Below are positions 1-7,874 of a stretch of DNA of 50,629 nucleotides, piece after piece. The stretch is from positions 1 to 50,629 of the forward strand of contig JANTGH010000008.1 of assembly GCA_024763055.1 (NCBI GenBank). Direction: 5' to 3'. A model generated the notes under the pieces. The model was not told the DNA's origin. It was given only the letters and a program-made list of their open reading frames with translations, and did no database searches. The stretch's first letter is position 1; each line of letters opens with the position of its first letter. This DNA is from Desulfobulbaceae bacterium (GTDB taxonomy: Bacteria; Desulfobacterota; Desulfobulbia; Desulfobulbales; Desulfobulbaceae). The position numbers were made by a program, and so were the translations under genes.

Positions 1-7
1 TAAAACT

Positions 8-117
8 TGTAACTGGTCAGGGGTGCTGCAGATTCGTGCAGGCGCGGCTGGCCGCTATAGCCCCTCTATGCGTACAGTCGCGACCGCGCGAAGATGCGGT
101 GCCCCTGATCAGTTACA
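8..117. repeat. 110-nt imperfect hairpin (large intergenic palindrome)
   Basis: Position i pairs with position 125-i almost throughout. Bases 8-26 pair with 99-117 without interruption, and of the 47 positions 9-55 I count 41 pairs and 6 mismatches. Six of the pairs are G.T in the plus-strand reading, which an RNA read in that direction would tolerate; on the minus strand they would be A.C mismatches. The stop codon of the minus-strand glycosyltransferase lies inside the right arm (109-111). No T-run follows, so it is not a typical intrinsic terminator. It could be a REP-like or other palindromic repeat, or a structured RNA. No second copy was noticed in this window. Confidence 0.7.
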
Positions 118-900
118 TAAATGTTGCTTCAAGCCGTGTTCACACCAACGGAGTTTCTGTTTGATGGTTTGCTGAAGGATATTATCATTCTCAATCAAAT
201 TTCTACGATCACTGATAGGATGATAGAGGTGATAGGCAAGGGCATTAAACTTAACATTCTGTCTGCGTATACCGATGTTCATCAGGCGGACGGTAAATTC
301 AGAGTCCTCTCGGCCCCAACCCACAAACTCCTCGTTAAAACCGTTAACTCGAACGGCATCCTCCCGCCAGAAGGCAAAATTACAGGTTTTGATTCCCCGC
401 AGCCTTCTACTTTGAAATGAAAAAAATCGCGCCAAGATATCCGAGCGCAGGCAATTTTTCCTGTTTCCCACCCCGTGACTGCAACAATTTGCTGATAACG
501 CACCGGTCCGAATGACCTGTTCCGACAAGGCAGGGGTCAGCAATACCCGTGTTCCCTGGACAAACAAACCAGGTCGGGCAAACTTATAGTGATCCTGAAT
601 AAAGTGGCGTTCCACCATAATGTCCCCATCAATGAGAATAATATATTCTCCCCTGGCCCGGACAATGGCGCGATTCCTGCTTCTCGCTAATCGAAATCCT
701 TTATCCTCTTGCCTGGAATGAACAATTGGTATCGGGGAATCTGCGGCAATGGTCCGGACAGCATCTGCAGTGTCCGCCGTCGAACCATCATCTGCAATAA
801 TAACCTCAAGGGGAAGGACCTGCTGCCTCAGAACACTTTTCAGGGACAACTCAAGCGCCTCTTTCCAGTTATATGTTGTAATAATTAAACTGATATCCAC
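109..900 (-). CDS. Glycosyltransferase family 2 (LPS core/O-chain type)
   Basis: This 263-residue protein has the GT-A fold signature of family 2: the opening strand ISLIITTYNW, the DDGS nucleotide-binding segment near residue 37 and a DGD metal-binding motif at 91-93. A GWGREDSE block at 194-201 matches the C-terminal catalytic segment shared with galactosyltransferase-like (Glyco_transf_7C) enzymes. It has no membrane segments and should act on the cytoplasmic face, adding one sugar to a lipid A-core or O-chain acceptor. The start is GTG and lacks a strong ribosome site. It is the last gene of the LPS block, 21 nt after the GT9 gene. Donor and acceptor cannot be read from the sequence. The stop codon falls inside the terminal hairpin. 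Confidence 0.9.
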   Translation of the reverse strand: MDISLIITTYNWKEALELSLKSVLRQQVLPLEVIIADDGSTADTADAVRTIAADSPIPIVHSRQEDKGFRLARSRNRAIVRARGEYIILIDGDIMVERHFIQDHYKFARPGLFVQGTRVLLTPALSEQVIRTGALSANCCSHGVGNRKNCLRSDILARFFSFQSRRLRGIKTCNFAFWREDAVRVNGFNEEFVGWGREDSEFTVRLMNIGIRRQNVKFNALAYHLYHPISDRRNLIENDNILQQTIKQKLRWCEHGLKQHLCN

Positions 901-921
901 AAAATTTGCTCAATACAAGGA

Positions 922-1956
922 TCAATTCATTCCCGAATCAATTGTTGGCAGGATGGCTTCCAATACCTTGTTCACGGAGAGATCTTCCATACAGCGCCAA
1001 TGGGAACAGGGTCTTTGTCGATAACAGGGAGCACAAGACATTTCTTTTCGGATAATCTTATGTCCGGAGCCATATGGCCCGGTTCTCGTCGGATTTGCCG
1101 GGCCGAACAGGGCGAACACTGGAATCCCAAGGGCTGCGGCAATGTGCATCGGACCGGTATCATTGGAGACAAAAAAACCGGCTCGGGAAATCAAGGTCAC
1201 CAATTCTTTTAATCCGGTTTTACCGGCCATGGAGATAGCCCTACCCTTGCCGGCGGCAACAACCTCATCAACAATCGGCGCATCAGCACCGTTGCTGATC
1301 ACAACCGATGGTACTGGTAACCGGGCGGCAAGCTGCCCGAAACGCTCGGCAGGCCACCTGTTCGCCTCTTTGCCCGCAGAGGGAGCAATGATACAATACT
1401 CCTCGGGCAGAAAGGCAAAGCCGGGAACATCGACAGGACAAGGCGGCATGGGATGACGGACGGGGGCAATATCACAGCCCATCAATTCTGCCAGTTTCAA
1501 ATAGCGGTCAATGGCGTGAATATTCCGGCCGCCACGAATTTTCTTCGTATAGAAGAACGGACTTCCCTCATCGGAATCGGAGAAACCAAGCTTTTCCCCT
1601 GCGCCCGCCGCCCAGGTAATCAGACCGCTGCGTAACAATCCGGAAAGATCAATAGAAACATCAAATTGTTCCGCTGCCAACGTTCTAACGAAACGAATCA
1701 TTTCCGGTAGGGATTTGTGCAGACGGGAGGGTTGTTTCCACGCATCCTTATCCATCACCCAGAGTTTACTGATCATGGGATGCCCTTCAAGAAAGCGGTG
1801 CAACCCCCTGGCCACAACCCAGTGAATCTCCGCACCGGGAAATCTCTGATGCAGAGCGTTAAGAAACGGCAGGGTATGGACAATATCGCCGAGTGCGCTG
1901 GGTTTAATGATCAGAATTTTATTATAATCTACCTGCATAAAATGTATGACATCCAA
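922..1956 (-). CDS. Glycosyltransferase family 9, heptosyltransferase-like
   Basis: The 344-residue protein matches the ADP-heptose:LPS heptosyltransferase family (GT9, WaaC/WaaF type). It has the N-terminal IIKPSALGDIVHTLP loop (17-30), the nucleotide-sugar site NDTGPMHIAAALGIP (265-279) and the following LFGPANP (283-289), as in WaaC/WaaF. In the family, heptose is transferred to Kdo or heptose of the inner core on the cytoplasmic face. The start used is TTG with AGAAGG just upstream; an ATG at 1938 would remove six residues and matches where homologues usually begin. It sits 9 nt after the GT4 gene and 21 nt before the last GT2, consistent with an LPS core operon. Which heptosyl position it serves is not resolved. 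Confidence 0.9.
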   Translation of the reverse strand: MDVIHFMQVDYNKILIIKPSALGDIVHTLPFLNALHQRFPGAEIHWVVARGLHRFLEGHPMISKLWVMDKDAWKQPSRLHKSLPEMIRFVRTLAAEQFDVSIDLSGLLRSGLITWAAGAGEKLGFSDSDEGSPFFYTKKIRGGRNIHAIDRYLKLAELMGCDIAPVRHPMPPCPVDVPGFAFLPEEYCIIAPSAGKEANRWPAERFGQLAARLPVPSVVISNGADAPIVDEVVAAGKGRAISMAGKTGLKELVTLISRAGFFVSNDTGPMHIAAALGIPVFALFGPANPTRTGPYGSGHKIIRKEMSCAPCYRQRPCSHWRCMEDLSVNKVLEAILPTIDSGMN

Positions 1957-1965
1957 CGCACCTTC

Positions 1966-3021
1966 TCAACAGACGAGTGCTTTGAGTTTCTCTATATGTT
2001 GGCAAATACTCAAACCATTGCGGTGAACAAAACCGGGAGGCACCCTGGTTTTATCTGATTTTTCAATGGCATGGGCAAGGATTTCAGGGCTGTTTGACTC
2101 AAGAACGACTCCCTCACCGGAATGCAAAAGTTCCGCAGCCCCTACCTGTCGGGTCACCAAGACAGGAGTGCCGCAGTGCAGGGATTCCACCACGGCCAGG
2201 CCAAAGGGTTCATAATGGGAAGGGAGAACAGTATAATCCACGGCCGAATACAGAGCGGATAAATTGTCAACATAACCGACATATCGTACATGCGCTGGAA
2301 TATCGACAAACCCGCTCATTTTTTCCCCGGCCACAAGCAGTGCAAACTTTTTCGGATTAAGCTGGGCAAAGGCAGCCAGCAGTTCCTCAAGCCCTTTTCT
2401 CCGATGGCCCTTGGAGGGAAAAAGCAGTGTCATCTTCGCGGAATCAATCTGATACCGCTGTTTCGTTTGAAGGAGCTCATCATCCTTAACTCGCGTAAAA
2501 AAATCCGTATCAATCGGAGGATACCCTACGGTAATACGCTTTAAATCCGTTTCTGGATAATAGGTTGAAATCTCCCCGGCGATTCTCTTTGAATGGGCGA
2601 GTATCCGTGGAGTTTGCGCAAACATATTTCGTTCAAATTTTGTTTCCATCCTATCGTAGAATCGACGTATACAATGGCTCCTTTGTTGGCGCATACTCAC
2701 GGAGGCAGGATGAACCCCGCCTACAACGGCAATATGGGCGCTTGCAGTCCGGGTCAATGCCAGAGAAAGATCATAAGATTTCCTGTCAAAATGACGATTG
2801 CACAGGTGCAGAAAACAATATTTTTTCCATCGGCCCGGCAAAGAAAACAGCTTCTTTCGATGGATGATTACAGGTAAACGGGCCGCCAGCTTTTTATCCA
2901 CATCATAAGTATGAATATGCACCTCGTCACCGGCGGCCAAAAAACCACGAATCAACGCCAGCATATAGGCCTCCATACCTCCACTGCTGCGCAATTGATT
3001 ATGAAGAATGGCGACCTTCAC
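1966..3021 (-). CDS. Glycosyltransferase family 4 (WaaG-like)
   Basis: A 351-residue GT-B retaining glycosyltransferase. The N-terminal acceptor domain opens with VAILHNQLRSSGGMEAY (glycine-rich loop 13-16). The donor domain shows the phosphate-contact segment KGHRRKGLEELL (204-215) and the EPFGLAVVES E-x7-E motif (271-279). The organisation and the 350-residue length resemble WaaG/RfaG core glucosyltransferases. It starts with GTG and overlaps the upstream GT2 gene by 4 nt, so translation is probably coupled. Inferred role: hexose transfer to the LPS outer core, on the cytoplasmic side of the inner membrane. Sugar specificity is unknown. Confidence 0.88.
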   Translation of the reverse strand: MKVAILHNQLRSSGGMEAYMLALIRGFLAAGDEVHIHTYDVDKKLAARLPVIIHRKKLFSLPGRWKKYCFLHLCNRHFDRKSYDLSLALTRTASAHIAVVGGVHPASVSMRQQRSHCIRRFYDRMETKFERNMFAQTPRILAHSKRIAGEISTYYPETDLKRITVGYPPIDTDFFTRVKDDELLQTKQRYQIDSAKMTLLFPSKGHRRKGLEELLAAFAQLNPKKFALLVAGEKMSGFVDIPAHVRYVGYVDNLSALYSAVDYTVLPSHYEPFGLAVVESLHCGTPVLVTRQVGAAELLHSGEGVVLESNSPEILAHAIEKSDKTRVPPGFVHRNGLSICQHIEKLKALVC

Positions 3022-3902
3022 TTTCTCTCTAACCCCATTGTACTCCCATACATTGCGGTAATGACCGAATATCTAACCAGTTTTTTCCTGTTTTCATCCG
3101 TTAATTTAAAAAAAACAGCAACGGTCCGCAGACAAAAAATCCGCCACCAGGCCTCTAACAGGCGCACACGCCTAATTTTTTGCACGATATCGATTTCATA
3201 ATATTTATTGAGAAAAATCAACTCAGACCGGATCTTACGTTCCATAACCTCGACAAAGGAGGCCTGCTTTTCGCTCTGCCCTTCGAGATGCATTACTTTC
3301 GCCTTCGAAATTATTGCAAGCGGCCACCCTTTTTCCCTAATCCTCAGACAAAGATCTATATCTTCGGCATAAAGAAAAAAACGCTCATCAAATCCCTGCA
3401 CATCGGCAATTATCTCCCTGCGGGCGACCATGGCCGCGCCCAGTATCCAGGCAATATCTCCAGGCAATTTATCAAACAGACCCTGTCCATAACGAGCTCC
3501 CGGATAGCTGTATTCAACAGAACAATGTGGACTGCCATCCGCATTGAAGATGGCCGGACCAGCCATACCCACCTCCGGGTGGGCAACCATAAACTCCCTG
3601 ATTGCATTGAGGCATCCGGATTGCAGTTCTGTGTCCGGATTGAGAAAAAAAAGCAAATCATCCCGGGTTTTGCCAATGGCCTGATTATTTGCCGCCGCAA
3701 AGCCAAGATTGCTTTTATTAACAATGAGATGAACCTCAGGATACCCGGCACGCATGCGTTCAACACTGTCATCAATGGAAGCATTATCCACTATGATAAC
3801 CCTACAATGCTGATCAGCCTGTGTCCTGATGGAATCCATACAACGGGTCAACTGGTCGCAGGTATTATAATTAACAATTATTATGGATATAGAAGGAGTC
3901 AT
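3018..3902 (-). CDS. Glycosyltransferase family 2 (WbbL/rhamnosyltransferase-like)
   Basis: About 294 residues. The family 2 GT-A core is clear: SIIIVNYNTCDQL at the N-terminus, IIVDNASIDDS, NLGFAAANNQAI (66-77) and the LNPDTEL metal-binding segment (88-94), a pattern common in WbbL-like rhamnosyltransferases. FDERFFLYAEDIDLCLR near residue 175 is the usual acceptor-side catalytic region. I choose the ATG at 3902, because GAGGG lies 4 nt upstream and the start shares a base with the stop of the preceding methyltransferase gene (TGATG). A TTG one codon earlier is also possible. Rhamnosyl specificity is only suggested by the resemblance. Confidence 0.88.
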   Translation of the reverse strand: MTPSISIIIVNYNTCDQLTRCMDSIRTQADQHCRVIIVDNASIDDSVERMRAGYPEVHLIVNKSNLGFAAANNQAIGKTRDDLLFFLNPDTELQSGCLNAIREFMVAHPEVGMAGPAIFNADGSPHCSVEYSYPGARYGQGLFDKLPGDIAWILGAAMVARREIIADVQGFDERFFLYAEDIDLCLRIREKGWPLAIISKAKVMHLEGQSEKQASFVEVMERKIRSELIFLNKYYEIDIVQKIRRVRLLEAWWRIFCLRTVAVFFKLTDENRKKLVRYSVITAMYGSTMGLERK

Positions 3903-4702
3903 CAATCCCTCTTTTTATGACAGGCAATCATAACGCTGGATCCGGGAAACAAGCCGGCAATCATACGCGCCAGAGGTCGGGTAAAAAAATTGCGGGATAA
4001 ATTTCTTTTTATGTAGCCGCAATGATAGGAATTGCGACCGATAATCTCAAGACCTTGCTGCCGAACCAGCAGTTCCAACGACGAACGGGTGAAATGATGA
4101 CAGTGAAAAGGCACGTCCCAGCCCGGCCACGCATTCCCTTCAATAAAGGCATCAATAGAGGCATGATTTGGAACTTCAATAATCAGCACCCCACCTTCAG
4201 CCAGCAAATCGGAAGAAACAGTCAGCTGCCGGCCAGGGTCAACAAAATGTTCCATACTGTGCCAGAAGGTAATCACATCAAAACGGCGCCGGTCCAGCCC
4301 GGCAAGATCATCGATAAATTCCACCCCTAATTGCCGGGTGATAAAATCACGATTCACCGAACTTACATCATATCCGGTTGTCCGAAAAGCTCTCCGGCCG
4401 GCATAGAGAAAATAGCCGCGACCGCATCCAACATCGAGTAATGCACCGTGTTTTTTAAACTTCCGGGCAAAGCGTATCCGATGCTCCTCCTGGCGTATTC
4501 GCCTGGCAAACCGTCTATCATCAGGGAAAATCACCTCATAATGGGCTGCAAAATACTCTTTGTCATACAACCTTGTCAATTCTTCACTGCCGGGCATGGG
4601 GTCGGTCACGGCGTGCCCGCATTGCTGACAGCAGGCAAGCTGATAGTCGCCAATGGTATATGTTACAAAAACTTTATTATGACCACAAATGGGACAACTC
4701 AT
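3902..4702 (-). CDS. Class I SAM methyltransferase with N-terminal zinc-ribbon
   Basis: The protein has 266 residues. The N-terminus carries two CxxC pairs (CPIC at 3-6 and CQQC at 25-28), which should form a small zinc ribbon. A Rossmann methyltransferase domain follows, with motif I LLDVGCGRGYFL (88-99) and FWHSMEHFVDPG (147-157). Proteins of this layout are common in O-antigen and capsule loci and methylate sugars or lipid-linked glycans, but the substrate cannot be deduced here. The gene overlaps the O-antigen ligase gene upstream by 4 nt (ATGA) and abuts the GT2 gene downstream, so it belongs to the LPS operon. Confidence 0.85.
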   Translation of the reverse strand: MSCPICGHNKVFVTYTIGDYQLACCQQCGHAVTDPMPGSEELTRLYDKEYFAAHYEVIFPDDRRFARRIRQEEHRIRFARKFKKHGALLDVGCGRGYFLYAGRRAFRTTGYDVSSVNRDFITRQLGVEFIDDLAGLDRRRFDVITFWHSMEHFVDPGRQLTVSSDLLAEGGVLIIEVPNHASIDAFIEGNAWPGWDVPFHCHHFTRSSLELLVRQQGLEIIGRNSYHCGYIKRNLSRNFFTRPLARMIAGLFPGSSVMIACHKKRD

Positions 4703-5961
4703 CTCATTGATTCCAACGCGCCGGACTTTTCACAGCCACACATTTTTTCATCTTGCGGGAGAGTATAAAAGACCGCTGTAAAAAGAGAGAAAAAAAATCC
4801 AATCTCATAGACCTTCAGGTAGGACTCCGTCAGCATGATGGTAAGAAAAAACAAGGGAAAGGCAAAACGAATTCGCCTCCAGTGATCGTCAATGATCCAT
4901 GCCTCGCGAAACATTACCACAAAAATCAGCAGCAGGGCAATTACCCCTGGAATACCTACCATTGCCGCAACCAGCACATACTGGTTGTGGGGATTATCCG
5001 TTGCCACACAGGATGGACTGTTATCGCGGTTCACCCTGGCGTAGGCCTCCTGAAAGCCGCCGGTTCCCACACCTAACAGGGGATTATGTCGGATAATCCG
5101 CCAGGAGTTGCACCAAAACTGCAGTCGCTGACCGACCGAGGTATTGGGATTTTTTTGAAAGTGAGCAACCTCGAGATAGGCGATGTTTATCCGTTGCTTG
5201 AAAACAGGGCTTAAGCTATATCCAGCGCAAAACAAAACCGGCATCAACAAACAGGCTGCAGTCACAGCCTTAAATCGATTTTTGGGAAAAATCTGAAACA
5301 AAAGAAGAGTAATGAGCACAAAAAAAACCAACTGTCCGGTACGTCCTTCGGTGATGAACATATCAACAGTCATAAGCGCAGCAAGAACAACCAGGCCCAT
5401 ACGCGTCCTTTTTTTCACCCGGCCCCATATTGCCTCATGCAGGACCAGATAGATGCCAAAGGCCAGCAGAGGATTATACACCACATGAAAGGTCTTGGGT
5501 GTCAGATGTTCCGGCGTGACATCAGCATAGTGAAGAACACCAAACCAGGCCAGATAGGTCATAAGCATAACCACGATGAGCCCACCAAGAAAACCGGTAA
5601 TGTATAATGGGCGTTGTCTCTTACTGATAGCAGTCAAAAACACAGGAAGCAGCGCAATTTTCCACCGTGCCTGCAGAACTGATAGACCGGTTTGGAGATC
5701 CGGACTCCAGAGCAGACCGAGTGCGAGAATACCAAGATAGGCAAGCACTGATACTACAACCGGGTTAACAGAGATTATACCCCATTTTTTTTTAAAATTA
5801 CCTTCGAACAGCCAGAACAACAAAATTAAAATTGCCAGAACGGTAAGTGCGGAGGTAGACAACGGCAGCGCGCAGGCAAGAAGGGCCGGCAAGAAGGTGT
5901 TCACCCTGCCCGCGCTTTTCCTGAGCCGCTGAATCTTTCCGGTTGCCGGCACCTTAGTCAC
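4699..5961 (-). CDS. O-antigen ligase family membrane protein (WaaL/Wzy_C)
   Basis: A 420-residue polytopic inner-membrane protein with about ten hydrophobic segments. The periplasmic loop contains the Wzy_C hallmarks SVGQRLQFW (275-283), HNPLLGVGTGGF (292-303) and NPHNQY (323-328). WaaL-type enzymes join undecaprenyl-diphosphate-linked glycan to lipid A-core in the periplasm; Wzy polymerases and some protein O-glycosylation ligases share the domain. Its position between msbA and core glycosyltransferases favours a ligase role. It starts with GTG 36 nt after msbA. Ligase versus polymerase cannot be decided from sequence alone. Confidence 0.83.
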   Translation of the reverse strand: MTKVPATGKIQRLRKSAGRVNTFLPALLACALPLSTSALTVLAILILLFWLFEGNFKKKWGIISVNPVVVSVLAYLGILALGLLWSPDLQTGLSVLQARWKIALLPVFLTAISKRQRPLYITGFLGGLIVVMLMTYLAWFGVLHYADVTPEHLTPKTFHVVYNPLLAFGIYLVLHEAIWGRVKKRTRMGLVVLAALMTVDMFITEGRTGQLVFFVLITLLLFQIFPKNRFKAVTAACLLMPVLFCAGYSLSPVFKQRINIAYLEVAHFQKNPNTSVGQRLQFWCNSWRIIRHNPLLGVGTGGFQEAYARVNRDNSPSCVATDNPHNQYVLVAAMVGIPGVIALLLIFVVMFREAWIIDDHWRRIRFAFPLFFLTIMLTESYLKVYEIGFFFSLFTAVFYTLPQDEKMCGCEKSGALESMR

Positions 5962-5997
5962 CTGTCTTTCGCTTTGGAGGCCGCATCCGAAGGAATA

Positions 5998-7728
5998 TTA
6001 CTGCGCGTACTGCATGTTATGCAGCCCTTCGTAGACACCATGCCGATCGAGAAGTTTGTCATGGGTTCCCTCTTCCACCAGTCTGCCGTCCTGCATGACA
6101 ATGATCCGATCGGCATTTTTAATGGTGGATAACCGATGGGCAATGACAACAGTGGTCCGGTTTTCCATCAAATTTTCCAGGGCCTTCTGTACCTTGCGTT
6201 CCGACTCGGTATCAAGAGCCGATGTCGCTTCATCCAGCACCAGAATCGGCGCATCTTTTAAAATGGCCCGGGCGATGGAGATGCGCTGTCGCTGGCCGCC
6301 GGAAAGACGCTCCCCGGATTCACCAATTATGGTTTCAAATCCCTCGGGCAACTCTTCAATAAATTTCAAGGCAAAGGCGGCATCGGCTGCCCGGCGAATA
6401 TCCTCTTCACTGCAGTCCGGACTGCCATAGCCGATATTACCCCGAACCGTATCGTTAAAAAGAATGGTCTGCTGGGTCACAAGAGCAATCCGGCTGCGGA
6501 GCGAGTGCAGGGTCACATCCCGGATGTCATGGCCGTCAAGAAGCACCGCCCCTTTGTCGACATCATGAAACCTTGGCAGCAGGTTGGCAAGTGTCGTCTT
6601 GCCGCCGCCGGACGGTCCGACAACGGCCAGCACCTCTCCCCGCTTTACTCTCAAATTGATATCGCGCAGAACCGGCTCATCTTTGCCATAGGAAAAAACC
6701 ACATTCTTATATTCAATACAATCATGAAAGGGCGGCAATTCGATTGCGCCCGGTCGTTCAACAATATCAGGTTGAATATCAAGAAGGCTGAATATTCGCG
6801 TCGCCGAAGCCATGCCGGACTGGATGGTGGAATTAATCTTGCTTACGCCTTTGACCGGTTCATAGAGCATGATCAGGGCTGTTAAAAACGACATAAACGT
6901 ACCCGTGGTCGAGGTTCCTTTCAGCACCTGCATACCGCCAAACCAAATGATGAGGGCCATGCCGACGCCACCCATAAACTCGATCATGGGATGAGACAGG
7001 CATCGATATTTTGTTTCAGTCATCAGGGTAGTAAACAGATGATTCACCCGGTCCGAAAAACGTTTTTCCTCCGCCTTTTCCATGCAGAATGCCTTGACGA
7101 TCCGGGCGCCGCCGATGGTCTCATGCAGGATATTGGTTGCCTCACCGATACTCTTTTGATAACGGGTGGAAATAGACCGAAATTTCTTCCCGAAAATAAC
7201 AATGGGCGCAGCCGCCATGGGCAGAAAAATCATTGACATCAGGGCCAGGCGCCAATCCATGACAAAAATCACGACGAGCAGGCCGGCAACCGAAACAAAA
7301 TCCCGCAAAATACGAATCAGGGCATGGGAAACCGCGCCCTGGAGAAGGGTCACATCATTTATGATCCTTGAGATAAGCTCACCGGTCGGGGTGTTATGAA
7401 AAAATGAGAGGGACAACCGGTTCAGATGAGCAAACAGCCTGTTACGCAGGTCTCGGATAACACACTGTCCCACCCATTCAAGGAGATAAGAATAGATAAA
7501 ATAAAAAATACCCTTGATGAGAAACAAAGCCAGCAGGGCCAGAGGCAAAATATTGAGCAGCGTTTTATCCTTGTTGACAAAAATCTCATCAAGAAGCGGC
7601 TTGACCATATAGGCCTGGGCGGCATTAAACCCGGCGACGATCACCATTCCCACCATGGCAATGACAAGTTTACCACTATAGGGTTTGAGTACCCTATACA
7701 GCCGGGCTATAATCTCTTTATTCGTCAT
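5998..7728 (-). CDS. msbA: Lipid A export ABC transporter, ATP-binding/permease protein MsbA
   Basis: The 576-residue half-transporter has the usual MsbA length. Six transmembrane helices lie in residues 20-300, followed by an ATPase domain with Walker A GPSGGGKTT (371-379), signature LSGGQ (475-479), Walker B ILVLDE (495-500) and the switch histidine in IAHRLS near 531. MsbA homodimers flip lipid A-core from the inner to the outer leaflet of the inner membrane. Its place in front of the ligase and core glycosyltransferases supports this over a generic multidrug exporter. The leader is 146 nt after the U32-family gene and shows no clear Shine-Dalgarno at the ATG. Confidence 0.9.
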   Translation of the reverse strand: MTNKEIIARLYRVLKPYSGKLVIAMVGMVIVAGFNAAQAYMVKPLLDEIFVNKDKTLLNILPLALLALFLIKGIFYFIYSYLLEWVGQCVIRDLRNRLFAHLNRLSLSFFHNTPTGELISRIINDVTLLQGAVSHALIRILRDFVSVAGLLVVIFVMDWRLALMSMIFLPMAAAPIVIFGKKFRSISTRYQKSIGEATNILHETIGGARIVKAFCMEKAEEKRFSDRVNHLFTTLMTETKYRCLSHPMIEFMGGVGMALIIWFGGMQVLKGTSTTGTFMSFLTALIMLYEPVKGVSKINSTIQSGMASATRIFSLLDIQPDIVERPGAIELPPFHDCIEYKNVVFSYGKDEPVLRDINLRVKRGEVLAVVGPSGGGKTTLANLLPRFHDVDKGAVLLDGHDIRDVTLHSLRSRIALVTQQTILFNDTVRGNIGYGSPDCSEEDIRRAADAAFALKFIEELPEGFETIIGESGERLSGGQRQRISIARAILKDAPILVLDEATSALDTESERKVQKALENLMENRTTVVIAHRLSTIKNADRIIVMQDGRLVEEGTHDKLLDRHGVYEGLHNMQYAQ

Positions 7729-7874
7729 ATCAGGTCATATCATCGAATCTTCCGATGGAGAAGGCTGCACTATTTTTCGGCTGCACCCCATGATTTGGAA
7801 ACAAATACAGCATCGCCAAAATTGTCAGTAGTAGCCAACACAATCTGCATTGTCAAGTCAGAGCAAAGTCGCAG

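Noticed and set aside
1-117. Integron attC site or tRNA at the window start
   Set aside because: The hairpin ends do not fit the attC consensus core sites, and no cloverleaf or T-loop is present.
3180-3920. Open frame on the plus strand (246 codons) opposite the GT2 gene at 3018-3902
   Set aside because: It is the antisense shadow of a complete glycosyltransferase with all motifs; no recognisable protein on this strand.
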